A DNA stretch of 34,389 bases from Paludibacteraceae bacterium (GTDB lineage: Bacteria > Bacteroidota > Bacteroidia > Bacteroidales > Paludibacteraceae), in assembly GCA_017938155.1 (NCBI GenBank), contig JAGBCD010000019.1, positions 1 through 34,389 on the forward strand, in the 5' to 3' direction. The notes under the pieces are model-generated. The model searched no databases and was not told the origin of the DNA. It saw only the letters and a list, made by a program, of their open reading frames with translations. Below are positions 7,522 through 15,477 of the stretch, piece after piece. Each line of letters opens with the position of its first letter. The stretch's first letter is position 1. The translations under genes were made by a program, and so were the position numbers.

Positions 7522-9548
7522 AACCTATTATCCACTTTTTTAATTCCTTTTGCCTTTTAACAATCATGCTTATTAGTCCTTCTTGTAATCAGAAACTATC
7601 CATTGGTATTCCTATAGCAAACTTAGATACCACCACCCTTGCACAAAACGATTTTTATCAATACGCATGTGGAGGATGGATGGCCAACAATCCCATTCCA
7701 AGCGAATATAGCCGTTTTGGTAGTTTTGACAAATTAGGATTGTCCAACTTGGAACAACTCAACGAACTCATCACCACACTCGGAAAAACCGAACACCCGC
7801 AAGGAAGCGTTGAGCAAAAAATAGGCGACTTATACCGCTTGTGCATGGACATGGACAAACGCAATCTATTGGGCACACAACCCGTACAACCAACGTTGCA
7901 AACGATAGACTCCATCACCTGCAAAGAAGAATTATCTGCCGCATTGGGAAAAGCCATGGAATTCGGTTTATGGGGAATGTATGTTGACGCAGACTCCAAA
8001 AATTCCACTATGAACATCCTTAACGAATGCCAAGCAGGATTAACTTTGGGCGAGAAAAGTTACTATTTAGATAAGGACGAACACACCTTATCTATCCGAA
8101 AAGCCTTCGAACAATACATCACACAAATGTTTACCGCTTTTGGTTACTCCAATGCGGATAAACATGCTCAAACTATCCTACGCATTGAAACGCGAATCGC
8201 ACAAGCAAGCAAAAGCAACGTTGAATTACGCGACCCTATAGCCAACTACAACAAAATGACTGTGGACGAATTGCAAGCATTGGTTCCACAAGTCAATTGG
8301 ACAACCTATTTCAACGAAATGAAGATTGTACCCGAAAGTTTATCTGTTGGGCAAATTGAACATCTACAAGAGATGGGACGCATCTTGGAGGAAGAAGATT
8401 TGGATGATTTGAAGTTGCTATTCACATGGCAAGTAATTGATGGAAGCGCACCATATCTCTCCGATTCCATCTACAATATCTACTTCAACTTCTACGGCAA
8501 AGTATTGAGTGGAAAAGAACAACCAAGCCCACTTTGGAAACGTGCTGTATCAACTGTCAATGGTACCTTAGGCGATGCCGTAGGACAAATGTACGTGAAG
8601 AAATATTTTCCCGAAGAAAACAAACAAAGAATGCTTGCTTTAGTCAAGAATCTCCAACTCGCCTTGCAAGAACGAATCCTCGCACTCACATGGATGAGCG
8701 ACACTACCAAAGCACAAGCCGTGGAGAAACTCAATTCTATGAATATCAAAATAGGATATCCTAACCAATGGCGCGACTATACCGCACTGACCATTGATGC
8801 GAACGAGTCCTACTATACCAACATCCAATACGCGGCCAAGTTTGCAATGGACTACAGCCTCAGCTTCCTCAACAAACCCGTAGATAGAGAAAAATGGTAT
8901 ATGTATCCACAAACAGTCAACGCCTATTACAACCCCACCACCAACGAGATATGTTTCCCTGCTGGTATCCTACAATATCCATTCTTCGATATGACTGCGG
9001 ATGACGCATTCAACTACGGTGCAATTGGAGTAGTTATTGGACATGAAATGACGCACGGGTTTGATGACCAAGGCTCGCAATTCGACAAGGATGGAAACCT
9101 TAACAATTGGTGGACGGAAGAAGATAGAACACGTTTTGAAGAACGCACCAAAGTCCTGTTGGATTATTTCAACAATATTGAAGTCGCTCCTGGGGTAAAT
9201 GCAAATGGAGCCCTAACATTAGGCGAGAACATTGCTGACCACGGAGGACTACAAATAGCATATCAAGCATTCTGTAACAACGAAGCATCCAAACCATCCG
9301 AACAAAGACTAACCGAGCAAGAAGGGTTCACTCCTGCACAACGTTTCTTCCTTGCATATAGCCATGTTTGGGCAGGAAATATCCGAGCAGAAGAGATTTT
9401 GCAACGAACCAAAAACGACCCTCACTCATTAGGCAAATGGCGCGTCAACGGAGCATTACCACACATCAACGCATGGTACGAGGCTTGGCAGATAGACTCT
9501 TCTTCTCCTATGTATATAGCACCCGAAGAGAGGGCAAGTATTTGGTAA
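7518..9548 (+). CDS. M13 (neprilysin/PepO) family metallopeptidase, lipoprotein
   Basis: A 676-residue zinc endopeptidase of family M13. The start at 7518 gives a signal peptide ending ISPSC, with Cys23 as the lipidation site, so it is probably anchored at the outer membrane or periplasmic face. The N-terminal domain shows the M13 pattern DFYQYACGGWMANNPIPSEY. The catalytic domain has NAYYNPTTNEICFPAGILQ, the HExxH zinc motif H509-E-M-T-H513 (VIGHEMTHGFDDQGSQFD), and the third ligand E570 in GENIADHGG. The C-terminal W is in a SIW ending, as in the PepO/neprilysin group. Length is normal. It is coupled to the acyltransferase and followed 23 bp later by a Dabb gene. Confidence 0.95.
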   Translation: MKPIIHFFNSFCLLTIMLISPSCNQKLSIGIPIANLDTTTLAQNDFYQYACGGWMANNPIPSEYSRFGSFDKLGLSNLEQLNELITTLGKTEHPQGSVEQKIGDLYRLCMDMDKRNLLGTQPVQPTLQTIDSITCKEELSAALGKAMEFGLWGMYVDADSKNSTMNILNECQAGLTLGEKSYYLDKDEHTLSIRKAFEQYITQMFTAFGYSNADKHAQTILRIETRIAQASKSNVELRDPIANYNKMTVDELQALVPQVNWTTYFNEMKIVPESLSVGQIEHLQEMGRILEEEDLDDLKLLFTWQVIDGSAPYLSDSIYNIYFNFYGKVLSGKEQPSPLWKRAVSTVNGTLGDAVGQMYVKKYFPEENKQRMLALVKNLQLALQERILALTWMSDTTKAQAVEKLNSMNIKIGYPNQWRDYTALTIDANESYYTNIQYAAKFAMDYSLSFLNKPVDREKWYMYPQTVNAYYNPTTNEICFPAGILQYPFFDMTADDAFNYGAIGVVIGHEMTHGFDDQGSQFDKDGNLNNWWTEEDRTRFEERTKVLLDYFNNIEVAPGVNANGALTLGENIADHGGLQIAYQAFCNNEASKPSEQRLTEQEGFTPAQRFFLAYSHVWAGNIRAEEILQRTKNDPHSLGKWRVNGALPHINAWYEAWQIDSSSPMYIAPEERASIW

Positions 9549-9571
9549 AGTAACTATAAAACACTATTTCT

Positions 9572-9877
9572 ATGATAAAGCATATTGTATTTTTCCGTCT
9601 CGCAGACGAAGCAGAGGGACGTAGCAAACTTGAGAACGCAGCGATTATCCGCGACGGATTGTTGGCACTCAAACAACATGTGGATGTGTTGGTATCTGCC
9701 GAAGTAGGCATCAACATCCCTAACGCTCCAAAAACAGATCATGACTTGTGCCTTATTTGCACGTTTGAAAAATGGGAAGATTTGGACACCTACCAAAATC
9801 ATCCAGAGCATGTTAAGGTTGCCGAATATATTGGTAAATGCAAGACTAATCGTTCTGCGGTGGATTACGTTATCTAA
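9572..9877 (+). CDS. Dabb (stress-responsive A/B barrel) family protein
   Basis: A 101-residue single-domain ferredoxin-like protein that begins MIKHIVFFRLADEAEG, the classic Dabb start. It has the internal DHDLCLICTFEKWEDLDTYQ and HPEHVKVAEYI segments that form the dimeric barrel. Members have varied or unknown roles, some in stress and some as cyclases in other lineages, so no substrate is proposed. It is the last gene of the acyltransferase-pepO transcript and is followed by a strong hairpin terminator. Confidence 0.9.
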   Translation: MIKHIVFFRLADEAEGRSKLENAAIIRDGLLALKQHVDVLVSAEVGINIPNAPKTDHDLCLICTFEKWEDLDTYQNHPEHVKVAEYIGKCKTNRSAVDYVI

Positions 9878-9943
9878 TATCTCATTCTTGGGTAGAGATA
9901 ATAGCATCACGCAGCAAGAATAACGGCAAGTCTTATCTTATTG

Positions 9944-9972
9944 AGCCCCAACCATTATGTTGGGGCTTCTTT
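9944..9972 (+). terminator. rho-independent terminator after the Dabb gene
   Basis: AGCCCCAAC (9944-9952) pairs perfectly with GTTGGGGCT (9959-9967) around a 6 nt loop. It is followed by the T-rich TCTTTG. It lies 66 bp after the stop codon of the Dabb gene. Confidence 0.8.
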
Positions 9973-9994
9973 GTGAGATGCTATTGTGGAAATA

Positions 9995-10022
9995 ATTCAT
10001 AATTCAATATTCAATATTCAAA
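9995..10022. repeat. heptamer tandem repeat ATTCAAW, four units
   Basis: Four contiguous 7 bp units (ATTCATA, ATTCAAT, ATTCAAT, ATTCAAA) fill this stretch. A related array of ATTCAAA occurs at 18887-18914, again beside the palindromic repeat described at 18822-18864. Confidence 0.7.
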
Positions 10023-10077
10023 AAACACCTCCCCTAAGTTAGGGTGTGAAGGAGTGCAACGGAATGCACAATCAACT

Positions 10078-10107
10078 CCTCCTCAATAGAGGAGGTGCCC
10101 GAAGGGT
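10078..10107. repeat. palindromic intergenic element (CCTCCTC hairpin)
   Basis: CCTCCTC (10078-10084), AATA loop, GAGGAGG (10089-10095) forms a 7 bp perfect hairpin. It is followed by a second small hairpin GCCC-GAA-GGGT (10097-10107) and a purine-rich GGAGGAG. From memory, similar short intergenic elements recur in other Bacteroidetes genomes. No function is visible. Confidence 0.5.
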
Positions 10108-10129
10108 GGAGGAGTCTGTTACCAAAAAA

Positions 10130-10152
10130 CAAACTAAGACTGTGTCTGTTTG
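10130..10152. repeat. palindromic repeat, copy 1
   Basis: Arms CAAAC and GTTTG (10130-10134 / 10148-10152) and AGAC and GTCT (10137-10140 / 10144-10147) form a stem with a 2 nt bulge (TA) and a TGT loop. It is the first of four related hairpins in the window. Confidence 0.65.
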
Positions 10153-10153
10153 C

Positions 10154-10196
10154 AAAATCGGGGCCCCCAGAGTAAACCAAGACTTCGTCTGTTTGC
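10154..10196. repeat. palindromic repeat, copy 2, within a 43 bp block identical to 18822-18864
   Basis: These 43 bp are identical and in the same orientation at 18822-18864. The left part contains the GGGGCCCC palindrome (10160-10167). The right part (10172-10196) is the hairpin GTAAAC-CA-AGAC-TTC-GTCT-GTTTGC. Confidence 0.85.
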
Positions 10197-10211
10197 GAAA
10201 AAAAACGGGTA

Positions 10212-10249
10212 CCCAAAAGTAAACCAAGATTTATCTGTTTGCTTTTGGG
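10212..10249. repeat. palindromic repeat, copy 3, with extended stem
   Basis: The arms CCCAAAAGTAAAC (10212-10224) and GTTTGCTTTTGGG (10237-10249) pair over 13 positions with one G-T. After a CA bulge, AGAT pairs with ATCT around a TT loop. Compared with copies 2 and 4, AGAC/GTCT has become AGAT/ATCT, a paired change that keeps the stem. Confidence 0.75.
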
Positions 10250-10470
10250 AGAAGAGAAGCGGAGGTACGAGTTGCTTTCAATGATAGAGCAGAGCGATAT
10301 CATTCGCGCAATCTCGTCACCGAACGCGCGGGCGGAGGGGTATAGCAAGGGTATACATATCTTTATCCTTATATATTATAATGGGTAGCCTTTTTATTTA
10401 CCATTTGCGGTTTTCTAATCTTGAAAAATGTAGAAAAAATCTCTCAAAAATCAGAATATTTTCTCAAAAA

Positions 10471-10502
10471 TTTGCGTATTTTATTGAAAACATGTATCTT
10501 TG
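10471..10502 (+). promoter_or_regulatory. promoter of the susC-susD-susE operon
   Basis: TTTG (10471-10474) and TATCTTTG (10495-10502) are 20 bp apart and match the Bacteroidetes consensus. Transcription would start near 10509, leaving an unusually long leader of about 190 nt before susC. Confidence 0.7.
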
Positions 10503-10545
10503 CGGGCTTTTATGTGGTCTTTATATGCCTAAATCACACATAAAA

Positions 10546-10604
10546 TCCTATCCAGGTACTTCATGCTTAGCATATTTTTGTGCGAAATACCTAATTGTTT
10601 AGGA
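10546..10604 (+). promoter_or_regulatory. possible structured leader of susC
   Basis: Nested arms TCCTA (10546-10550) with TAGGA (10600-10604), AGGTA (10554-10558) with TACCT (10588-10592), and ATGC with GCAT (10563-10573) suggest a folded element in the leader. No known riboswitch class is recognised. The arms are short, so chance is possible. Confidence 0.3.
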
Positions 10605-10695
10605 TACAATTAAAACACATATTTTATTAATCAATCTTTAATTAATCATGCGAAGGATGCAGTGTTAGACACTCTCCATTGTGTTAAATTTAATT

Positions 10696-13600
10696 ATGAT
10701 GAAAAGCAAACGTATTTTGTTCGTACTGGCATCAATTATTGGAACTTTTGGTTCTTTGATGCACGCTGAGGTAACAGGAACGGTCTTGGAAGATGGTACA
10801 GGATGGCCTGTTATTGGTGCTACTGTTTTGCAAGTAGGCACCACTAATGGTACAGTGACTGACTTTGATGGAAATTTCGTATTGAATGTCGAAGAAGGTA
10901 CAGAATTACAATTTAGTTACATGGGATTTGCTTCACAAGTACTCCCCGCCACAACAGGTATGGTTGTTCGTTTGAAAGAAGAAACCGAATTACTTGACGA
11001 AGTGGTTGTAGTTGGTTATGGTTCACAAAAGAAAAAAGAGGTAACAGGTTCTGTTGCTTCTATCAAGGCTGAGGACTTCAACGCAGGTGTTAAGTCCAAC
11101 CCTGTCGGATTGCTACAAGGCAAGGTTGCTGGTTTGAACATTATCAACAACACATCTGACCCTACTCAAGGAGGTTACAACATCCAAATCCGTGGTTTCT
11201 CAACATTGGATAAAGGTGCGGGTAGTAGTCCTTTGTATATCGTGGACGGTGTGCCTGTGTCAAGCATTGACAACATCGCACCAGAAGAAATCGCTGCAAT
11301 GGACGTTTTGAAAGACGGTTCAGCTGCTGCTATCTACGGTACACGTGGTACCAATGGTGTTATCTTGATTACCACCAAACGTGGCGAAGGATTCTCCGAC
11401 CAACCTCATACACAAGTAGAGTATTCAGGCTATGTTAGCACATCATGGGCTAATGGAGATATGGGTATGGCTACTCCTGAAGAGTTTGTTAACTTGGAAG
11501 AGATTTCTGGAGGAGTTATCAAACCTACATTATATTACACCCACCTTCCTAATGGTGATAGCACAATCATGCGCACCAATTGGATGGAAGCATTGATTCG
11601 CAAAGCAGCTATCACACACAACCATAATGTCGCTATTTCAGGTGCACACAAAAACTTCAACTACCGTGCATCTGTTGCGTTCAAAAATGCTGAAGGTATC
11701 GCACGCAACAACAATCGCCAAGAGGTAATGGCGAAGATTGCTGCACAACAAAAAGCACTGAATGGTTGGTTGGATTTGCAATACGATATGTCATACATGC
11801 ACTATCGCAACGACTATTTCTGTGGCGACTTCAAAATGGCTGCTACATTGAATCCTACTTATCCTATCTATGATGCTAAATCTCCTACCGGCTACTTCAA
11901 ACCAACAGGTACAGGTTTGAGCAACCCTGTAGAGAATATGAATCAAAAAGAAAGTTACCAAGATGGTAACTACTTCCGCGGAAGTATCAAAGCTACTGTT
12001 AATATCAAGGCTGTTGAAGGTTTGAAAGTGAGCGGTTTTGCTGCTATCGAAGAAGGTGACAACCGCAACTACTGGTCCAACAAACAAATATCTACCGACG
12101 AGAGTGGTTCAGGTATGGCTGGCCGCAGCAATAGCATGAACATTAGCCAACTATACGAAGGAACAGTTGACTATGCACACAGCTGGGGCAACCACACCTT
12201 GGTAGGAGTAGCAGGTTTCTCATACCAAAAATTCATGTACGACGGATCAGAAATCTCTAACAAAGGTTTCCCAACCGACAACATGAAATATTTCCAAATC
12301 GGTAATGGTGATGCTACCAAACAATATTTGAACGTATCTTCATATCGCAACTCCAACTCTTTGGCTGCTGCTTTCTTACGTTTGAACTACAACTTCAAAG
12401 AGAAATACCTCGTTTCTGCTTCTTTACGTGCTGAAGGTTCAAGCCGCTTTGGTGCCAACAACAAGTGGGGTTGGTTCCCTGCAGTGAGCGCAGGTTGGCG
12501 TATCAAGGGTGAGGACTTCATGCGTGACCAAGACTGGTGTAACGAGTTGAAACTACGTGTTGGTTTCGGTGTTACTGGTAACAACTTAGGTTCTGACCTC
12601 CAATCCATCGCTATGTTGAGCAACGGCGGTACATTCTGGTATAACGGTGCATACGTTTACACCTATGCCGTTAGCCGTAACGTCAACCCAGACTTGCGTT
12701 GGGAGAAGAAATTTGAGTACAACATCGGTGTTGACTACTCCTTCTTAGACAACCGCTTGTATGGTAGCTTGGACGGTTACTATCGTAATACCAAAGACCT
12801 CTTGTGGGATTACGAAGTACCTACTCCTCCATATCAATACCCTACCTTGTTAGCCAACGCTGGTGAAATGAAGAGCTACGGTGTGGAATTAGCTATCTCA
12901 GGTATTCCTGTTCAAACCAAAGACTGGACATGGGTTTCTACTCCTACTGTTGCATGGAACCGTTGCTACATCTCCAAACTCTCTGACCCAAGCAAGGGCT
13001 TCAACTATACCCAAACTACATCAGGTGGTATCGGTGGTGAGAATGGTTTGATGAACACCAACACTCAAATCCTTATCGAAGGTCAATCTATTGGTGAGTT
13101 CTACGGATACAAGTTCTTCGGTATCAAGGATGATGGTTCATGGGTTTATACCACCCCTGCAGGAGGTTACACTTCATCTCCAGTAGAGAGCCATCGTCAA
13201 GCATTGGGTAACGCACAACCTGCTGTTACTTATGGTTGGAACAACACCATCAAATGGCGTGATTTGGACATCACAATCTTCATGCGTGGTGTGATTGGCA
13301 ACAAGATTTTGAATGTTACCCGTATAGCATATGGTCCACAAAGCAGCTTGTCAAGCAATATCTTTATGCACGATGTATTGAATCATTACTACTACAACGG
13401 TAAGGATATGGGTATCATCAACTCCAACAAGACTGACTTCTCTGACTACTACTTGGAAGATGGTTCATACCTCAAGTTGGACAACATCACTGTAGGTTAT
13501 ACCTTCAAGTTCAACGACAACAAGTATGTTAAGTCCCTCCGCTTGTACGCAACTGCTCAAAACTTGTTCACCCTCACTTCTTATTCAGGTCAAGATCCTG

Positions 13601-13701
13601 AGGTTAATACAACCAACGTATGGGGTGCAGGTATTGATGACGTAAGTTTCTATCCAACTACTGCAAGTTGCATGTTTGGTGTTAATCTAACATTATTCTA
13701 A
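10696..13701 (+). CDS. SusC/RagA family TonB-linked outer membrane transporter
   Basis: About 1000 residues. A signal peptide (KSKRILFVLASIIGTFG) is followed by a carboxypeptidase-regulatory-like beta domain (GTVLEDGTGWPVIGATVLQV, with DFDGNFVLNV). Next come the SusC-specific LDEVVVVGYGSQKKKEVTGS segment, a plug domain with LYIVDGVPVSSIDNIAPEEI and DGSAAAIYGTRGTNGVILITT, and a 22-strand barrel ending in GVNLTLF. SusC proteins import large ligands, mostly glycans, with a SusD lid, powered by TonB-ExbBD. Starts at 10696 and 10699 (ATGATG) are equally good; the GTG at 10681 is not needed. It is followed 20 bp later by susD. The ligand cannot be read from the sequence. Confidence 0.95.
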   Translation: MMKSKRILFVLASIIGTFGSLMHAEVTGTVLEDGTGWPVIGATVLQVGTTNGTVTDFDGNFVLNVEEGTELQFSYMGFASQVLPATTGMVVRLKEETELLDEVVVVGYGSQKKKEVTGSVASIKAEDFNAGVKSNPVGLLQGKVAGLNIINNTSDPTQGGYNIQIRGFSTLDKGAGSSPLYIVDGVPVSSIDNIAPEEIAAMDVLKDGSAAAIYGTRGTNGVILITTKRGEGFSDQPHTQVEYSGYVSTSWANGDMGMATPEEFVNLEEISGGVIKPTLYYTHLPNGDSTIMRTNWMEALIRKAAITHNHNVAISGAHKNFNYRASVAFKNAEGIARNNNRQEVMAKIAAQQKALNGWLDLQYDMSYMHYRNDYFCGDFKMAATLNPTYPIYDAKSPTGYFKPTGTGLSNPVENMNQKESYQDGNYFRGSIKATVNIKAVEGLKVSGFAAIEEGDNRNYWSNKQISTDESGSGMAGRSNSMNISQLYEGTVDYAHSWGNHTLVGVAGFSYQKFMYDGSEISNKGFPTDNMKYFQIGNGDATKQYLNVSSYRNSNSLAAAFLRLNYNFKEKYLVSASLRAEGSSRFGANNKWGWFPAVSAGWRIKGEDFMRDQDWCNELKLRVGFGVTGNNLGSDLQSIAMLSNGGTFWYNGAYVYTYAVSRNVNPDLRWEKKFEYNIGVDYSFLDNRLYGSLDGYYRNTKDLLWDYEVPTPPYQYPTLLANAGEMKSYGVELAISGIPVQTKDWTWVSTPTVAWNRCYISKLSDPSKGFNYTQTTSGGIGGENGLMNTNTQILIEGQSIGEFYGYKFFGIKDDGSWVYTTPAGGYTSSPVESHRQALGNAQPAVTYGWNNTIKWRDLDITIFMRGVIGNKILNVTRIAYGPQSSLSSNIFMHDVLNHYYYNGKDMGIINSNKTDFSDYYLEDGSYLKLDNITVGYTFKFNDNKYVKSLRLYATAQNLFTLTSYSGQDPEVNTTNVWGAGIDDVSFYPTTASCMFGVNLTLF

Positions 13702-13721
13702 TCACAAATACATTCGAACAA

Positions 13722-15422
13722 ATGAAAAAGTTATTTATATTAGCAATCGCTGCAGTTGCGCTTCTTACCACTTCATGTGAAGGATTCTTAGAAGAAGAGA
13801 ACTTTGGCAATCCTACTATCGAGGATATGATGTCTAACGAAGCAAACGTTGTTTTGTTGGTTGGACAAGCATATGCCGAAGTAAAATGGGTACACGACCA
13901 CTGGGGTTATTGGGGTGTATCATCCCTTACCGCTGATGAGTGTGTATGTCCTACTCGTACCCCAGGTGAACACTGGGCTGATGGTGGATATTGGAAAAAC
14001 CTCAATACACACAACTGGAATGCATTTGGTGATGCGTTCAAGAATATTTGGAACTCTACTATCTCTGGTGCCGTTTTGTGCAACAAACTCATCCAAACAC
14101 TTGATGACTATCAAGAGAATATGAGCACCGAGATTTATCTCCAATACCGTGGTGAGTTGGAGGTTATGCGTTCCTATTATTATTATTTATTGTTCGACTG
14201 CTTCGGCCGCATTCCTTATTTGGAGAGCTTTGAAGACGTTACCGAACCATTGATGGAGCCAGAGATCGTTTGGTCACACCTCGTTGCATGTTTGGAGCGC
14301 AATGCGCCTAACTTGCCAGCAGTGAACGATGCTACCCGTGCTACCAATTATGGTCGCGTAACTCAAGGTATGGCATACTCTTTGTTAGCACGTTTGTACC
14401 TCAATGCTGAGTCTTATGGTTGTACAACTGACAATATCAAGTTCCCAGAAGGTTGCGAAGTGAAGATCGCTTCAACCAACGATTTCTATACCAACGCTGT
14501 TCGCTGCTGCGATATGGTTATCAACTCTGGCTCTTACAGCATCGAGGAAAACTTCTTTGATAACTTCAAGATCTTGAACGAGAATAGTCGTGAGAACATC
14601 TTCGTTATCGTAGAAGATGGCAATGCTAAGTTTGATATGCGATACAATGGCTCTATGGCCAACAAGATGCGTATGGTGCACTTGTCCCTACACTACTGCC
14701 ACCAAACCACTTGGAACATGATCGAGAAACCTTGGAACGGTTTTGCTGCACGTCCTTCTTTCATGGCATTGTATGATGGCAAAGACGTTCGCGGTGCTGG
14801 TGAAGCATATGGTACCGATACATTAGGAACCAAAGGTACCCAACAATTTGGTTGGTTCATCGGCCCTGTAACAGACAAAGATGGCAACGTCTTGAAAGAC
14901 GAAAACGGCGACCTCGCTATCGTTACCAAAGACATTGAGGAAACTTTGACCGAAGCTACATGGAATGATGGTGCACGCTTCTGGAAATATGAAGTGGACA
15001 AAGCTAAAAAATACGACTGGGCAGAGAACGACTATGTGTTGATGCGTTATGCTGATGTTCTTTGGATGAAGGAAGAGGCTATCCTCCGTGGTGGTCAAGG
15101 AACTTCTGGTTTCAATACTCCTGACTTCGAGCGCCTCAAAAAACGTGCGTTCGCTTACGAACCTAATGGTTTGGCTGCTTACAACGCTGCTTACCCAGAC
15201 GTTTTGACATTAGACAAGATTTTAGACGAGCGTGGTCGTGAGTTTGCTTGGGAATGTATTCGTCGTCGCGACTTGATCCGTTTCGGCAAGTTCGAAGAGG
15301 TACAATACGTTGATGCTAAACAACCTTATCGCCAATGGTTCCCTATCCCATTCTCAGTTATTGAGAAGGCTAAACGTGATGAACAAGGTAATCCTATTTG
15401 GACTCAAAACGAGGGTTACTAA
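13722..15422 (+). CDS. SusD/RagB family surface lipoprotein
   Basis: A 566-residue partner of the upstream SusC. The signal peptide MKKLFILAIAAVALLTTSC puts the lipidated Cys at 19, followed by the acidic EGFLEEE that fits a surface-export signal. The SusD core is recognisable from the N-terminal SusD-like region (residues about 20-210, with MRSYYYYLLFDCFGRIPYLE), TPR-like helices, and the C-terminal block with MRYADVLWMKEEAILRGG, DKILDERGREFAWE and RRRDLIRFGKF. SusD closes over the SusC barrel and binds the ligand on the cell surface. Spacing to susC is 20 bp and to the next lipoprotein gene 55 bp, consistent with one operon. Confidence 0.95.
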   Translation: MKKLFILAIAAVALLTTSCEGFLEEENFGNPTIEDMMSNEANVVLLVGQAYAEVKWVHDHWGYWGVSSLTADECVCPTRTPGEHWADGGYWKNLNTHNWNAFGDAFKNIWNSTISGAVLCNKLIQTLDDYQENMSTEIYLQYRGELEVMRSYYYYLLFDCFGRIPYLESFEDVTEPLMEPEIVWSHLVACLERNAPNLPAVNDATRATNYGRVTQGMAYSLLARLYLNAESYGCTTDNIKFPEGCEVKIASTNDFYTNAVRCCDMVINSGSYSIEENFFDNFKILNENSRENIFVIVEDGNAKFDMRYNGSMANKMRMVHLSLHYCHQTTWNMIEKPWNGFAARPSFMALYDGKDVRGAGEAYGTDTLGTKGTQQFGWFIGPVTDKDGNVLKDENGDLAIVTKDIEETLTEATWNDGARFWKYEVDKAKKYDWAENDYVLMRYADVLWMKEEAILRGGQGTSGFNTPDFERLKKRAFAYEPNGLAAYNAAYPDVLTLDKILDERGREFAWECIRRRDLIRFGKFEEVQYVDAKQPYRQWFPIPFSVIEKAKRDEQGNPIWTQNEGY

Positions 15423-15477
15423 TTTATATAGCAAATTATTTACTTTATTATTAACTTAATTTAACTATTAAATTATT

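Larger units (their letters stand above)
9878..10695. other. gene-free region: terminator, palindromic repeats, sus promoter and leader
   Basis: About 0.8 kb with no convincing gene. From left to right it holds a terminator (9944-9972), a heptamer tandem repeat (9995-10022), a GC-richer block of hairpins (about 10023-10249), a further GC-rich stretch to about 10340 with no recognised content, an AT-rich stretch, the sus promoter (10471-10502) and a roughly 190 nt leader. Frames of about 100 codons on the minus strand and 73 codons on the plus strand cross these repeats and look spurious. Confidence 0.8.

Noticed and set aside
10034-10348. 104-codon open frame on the minus strand in the gene-free region
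   Set aside because: It runs straight through three hairpins and the CCTCCTC palindrome, shows no family features, and its open state is explained by repeat composition.
10381-10602. 73-codon open frame on the plus strand upstream of susC
   Set aside because: It spans both the -33 and -7 boxes of the sus promoter, so it could not be translated from that transcript, and the residues look random.
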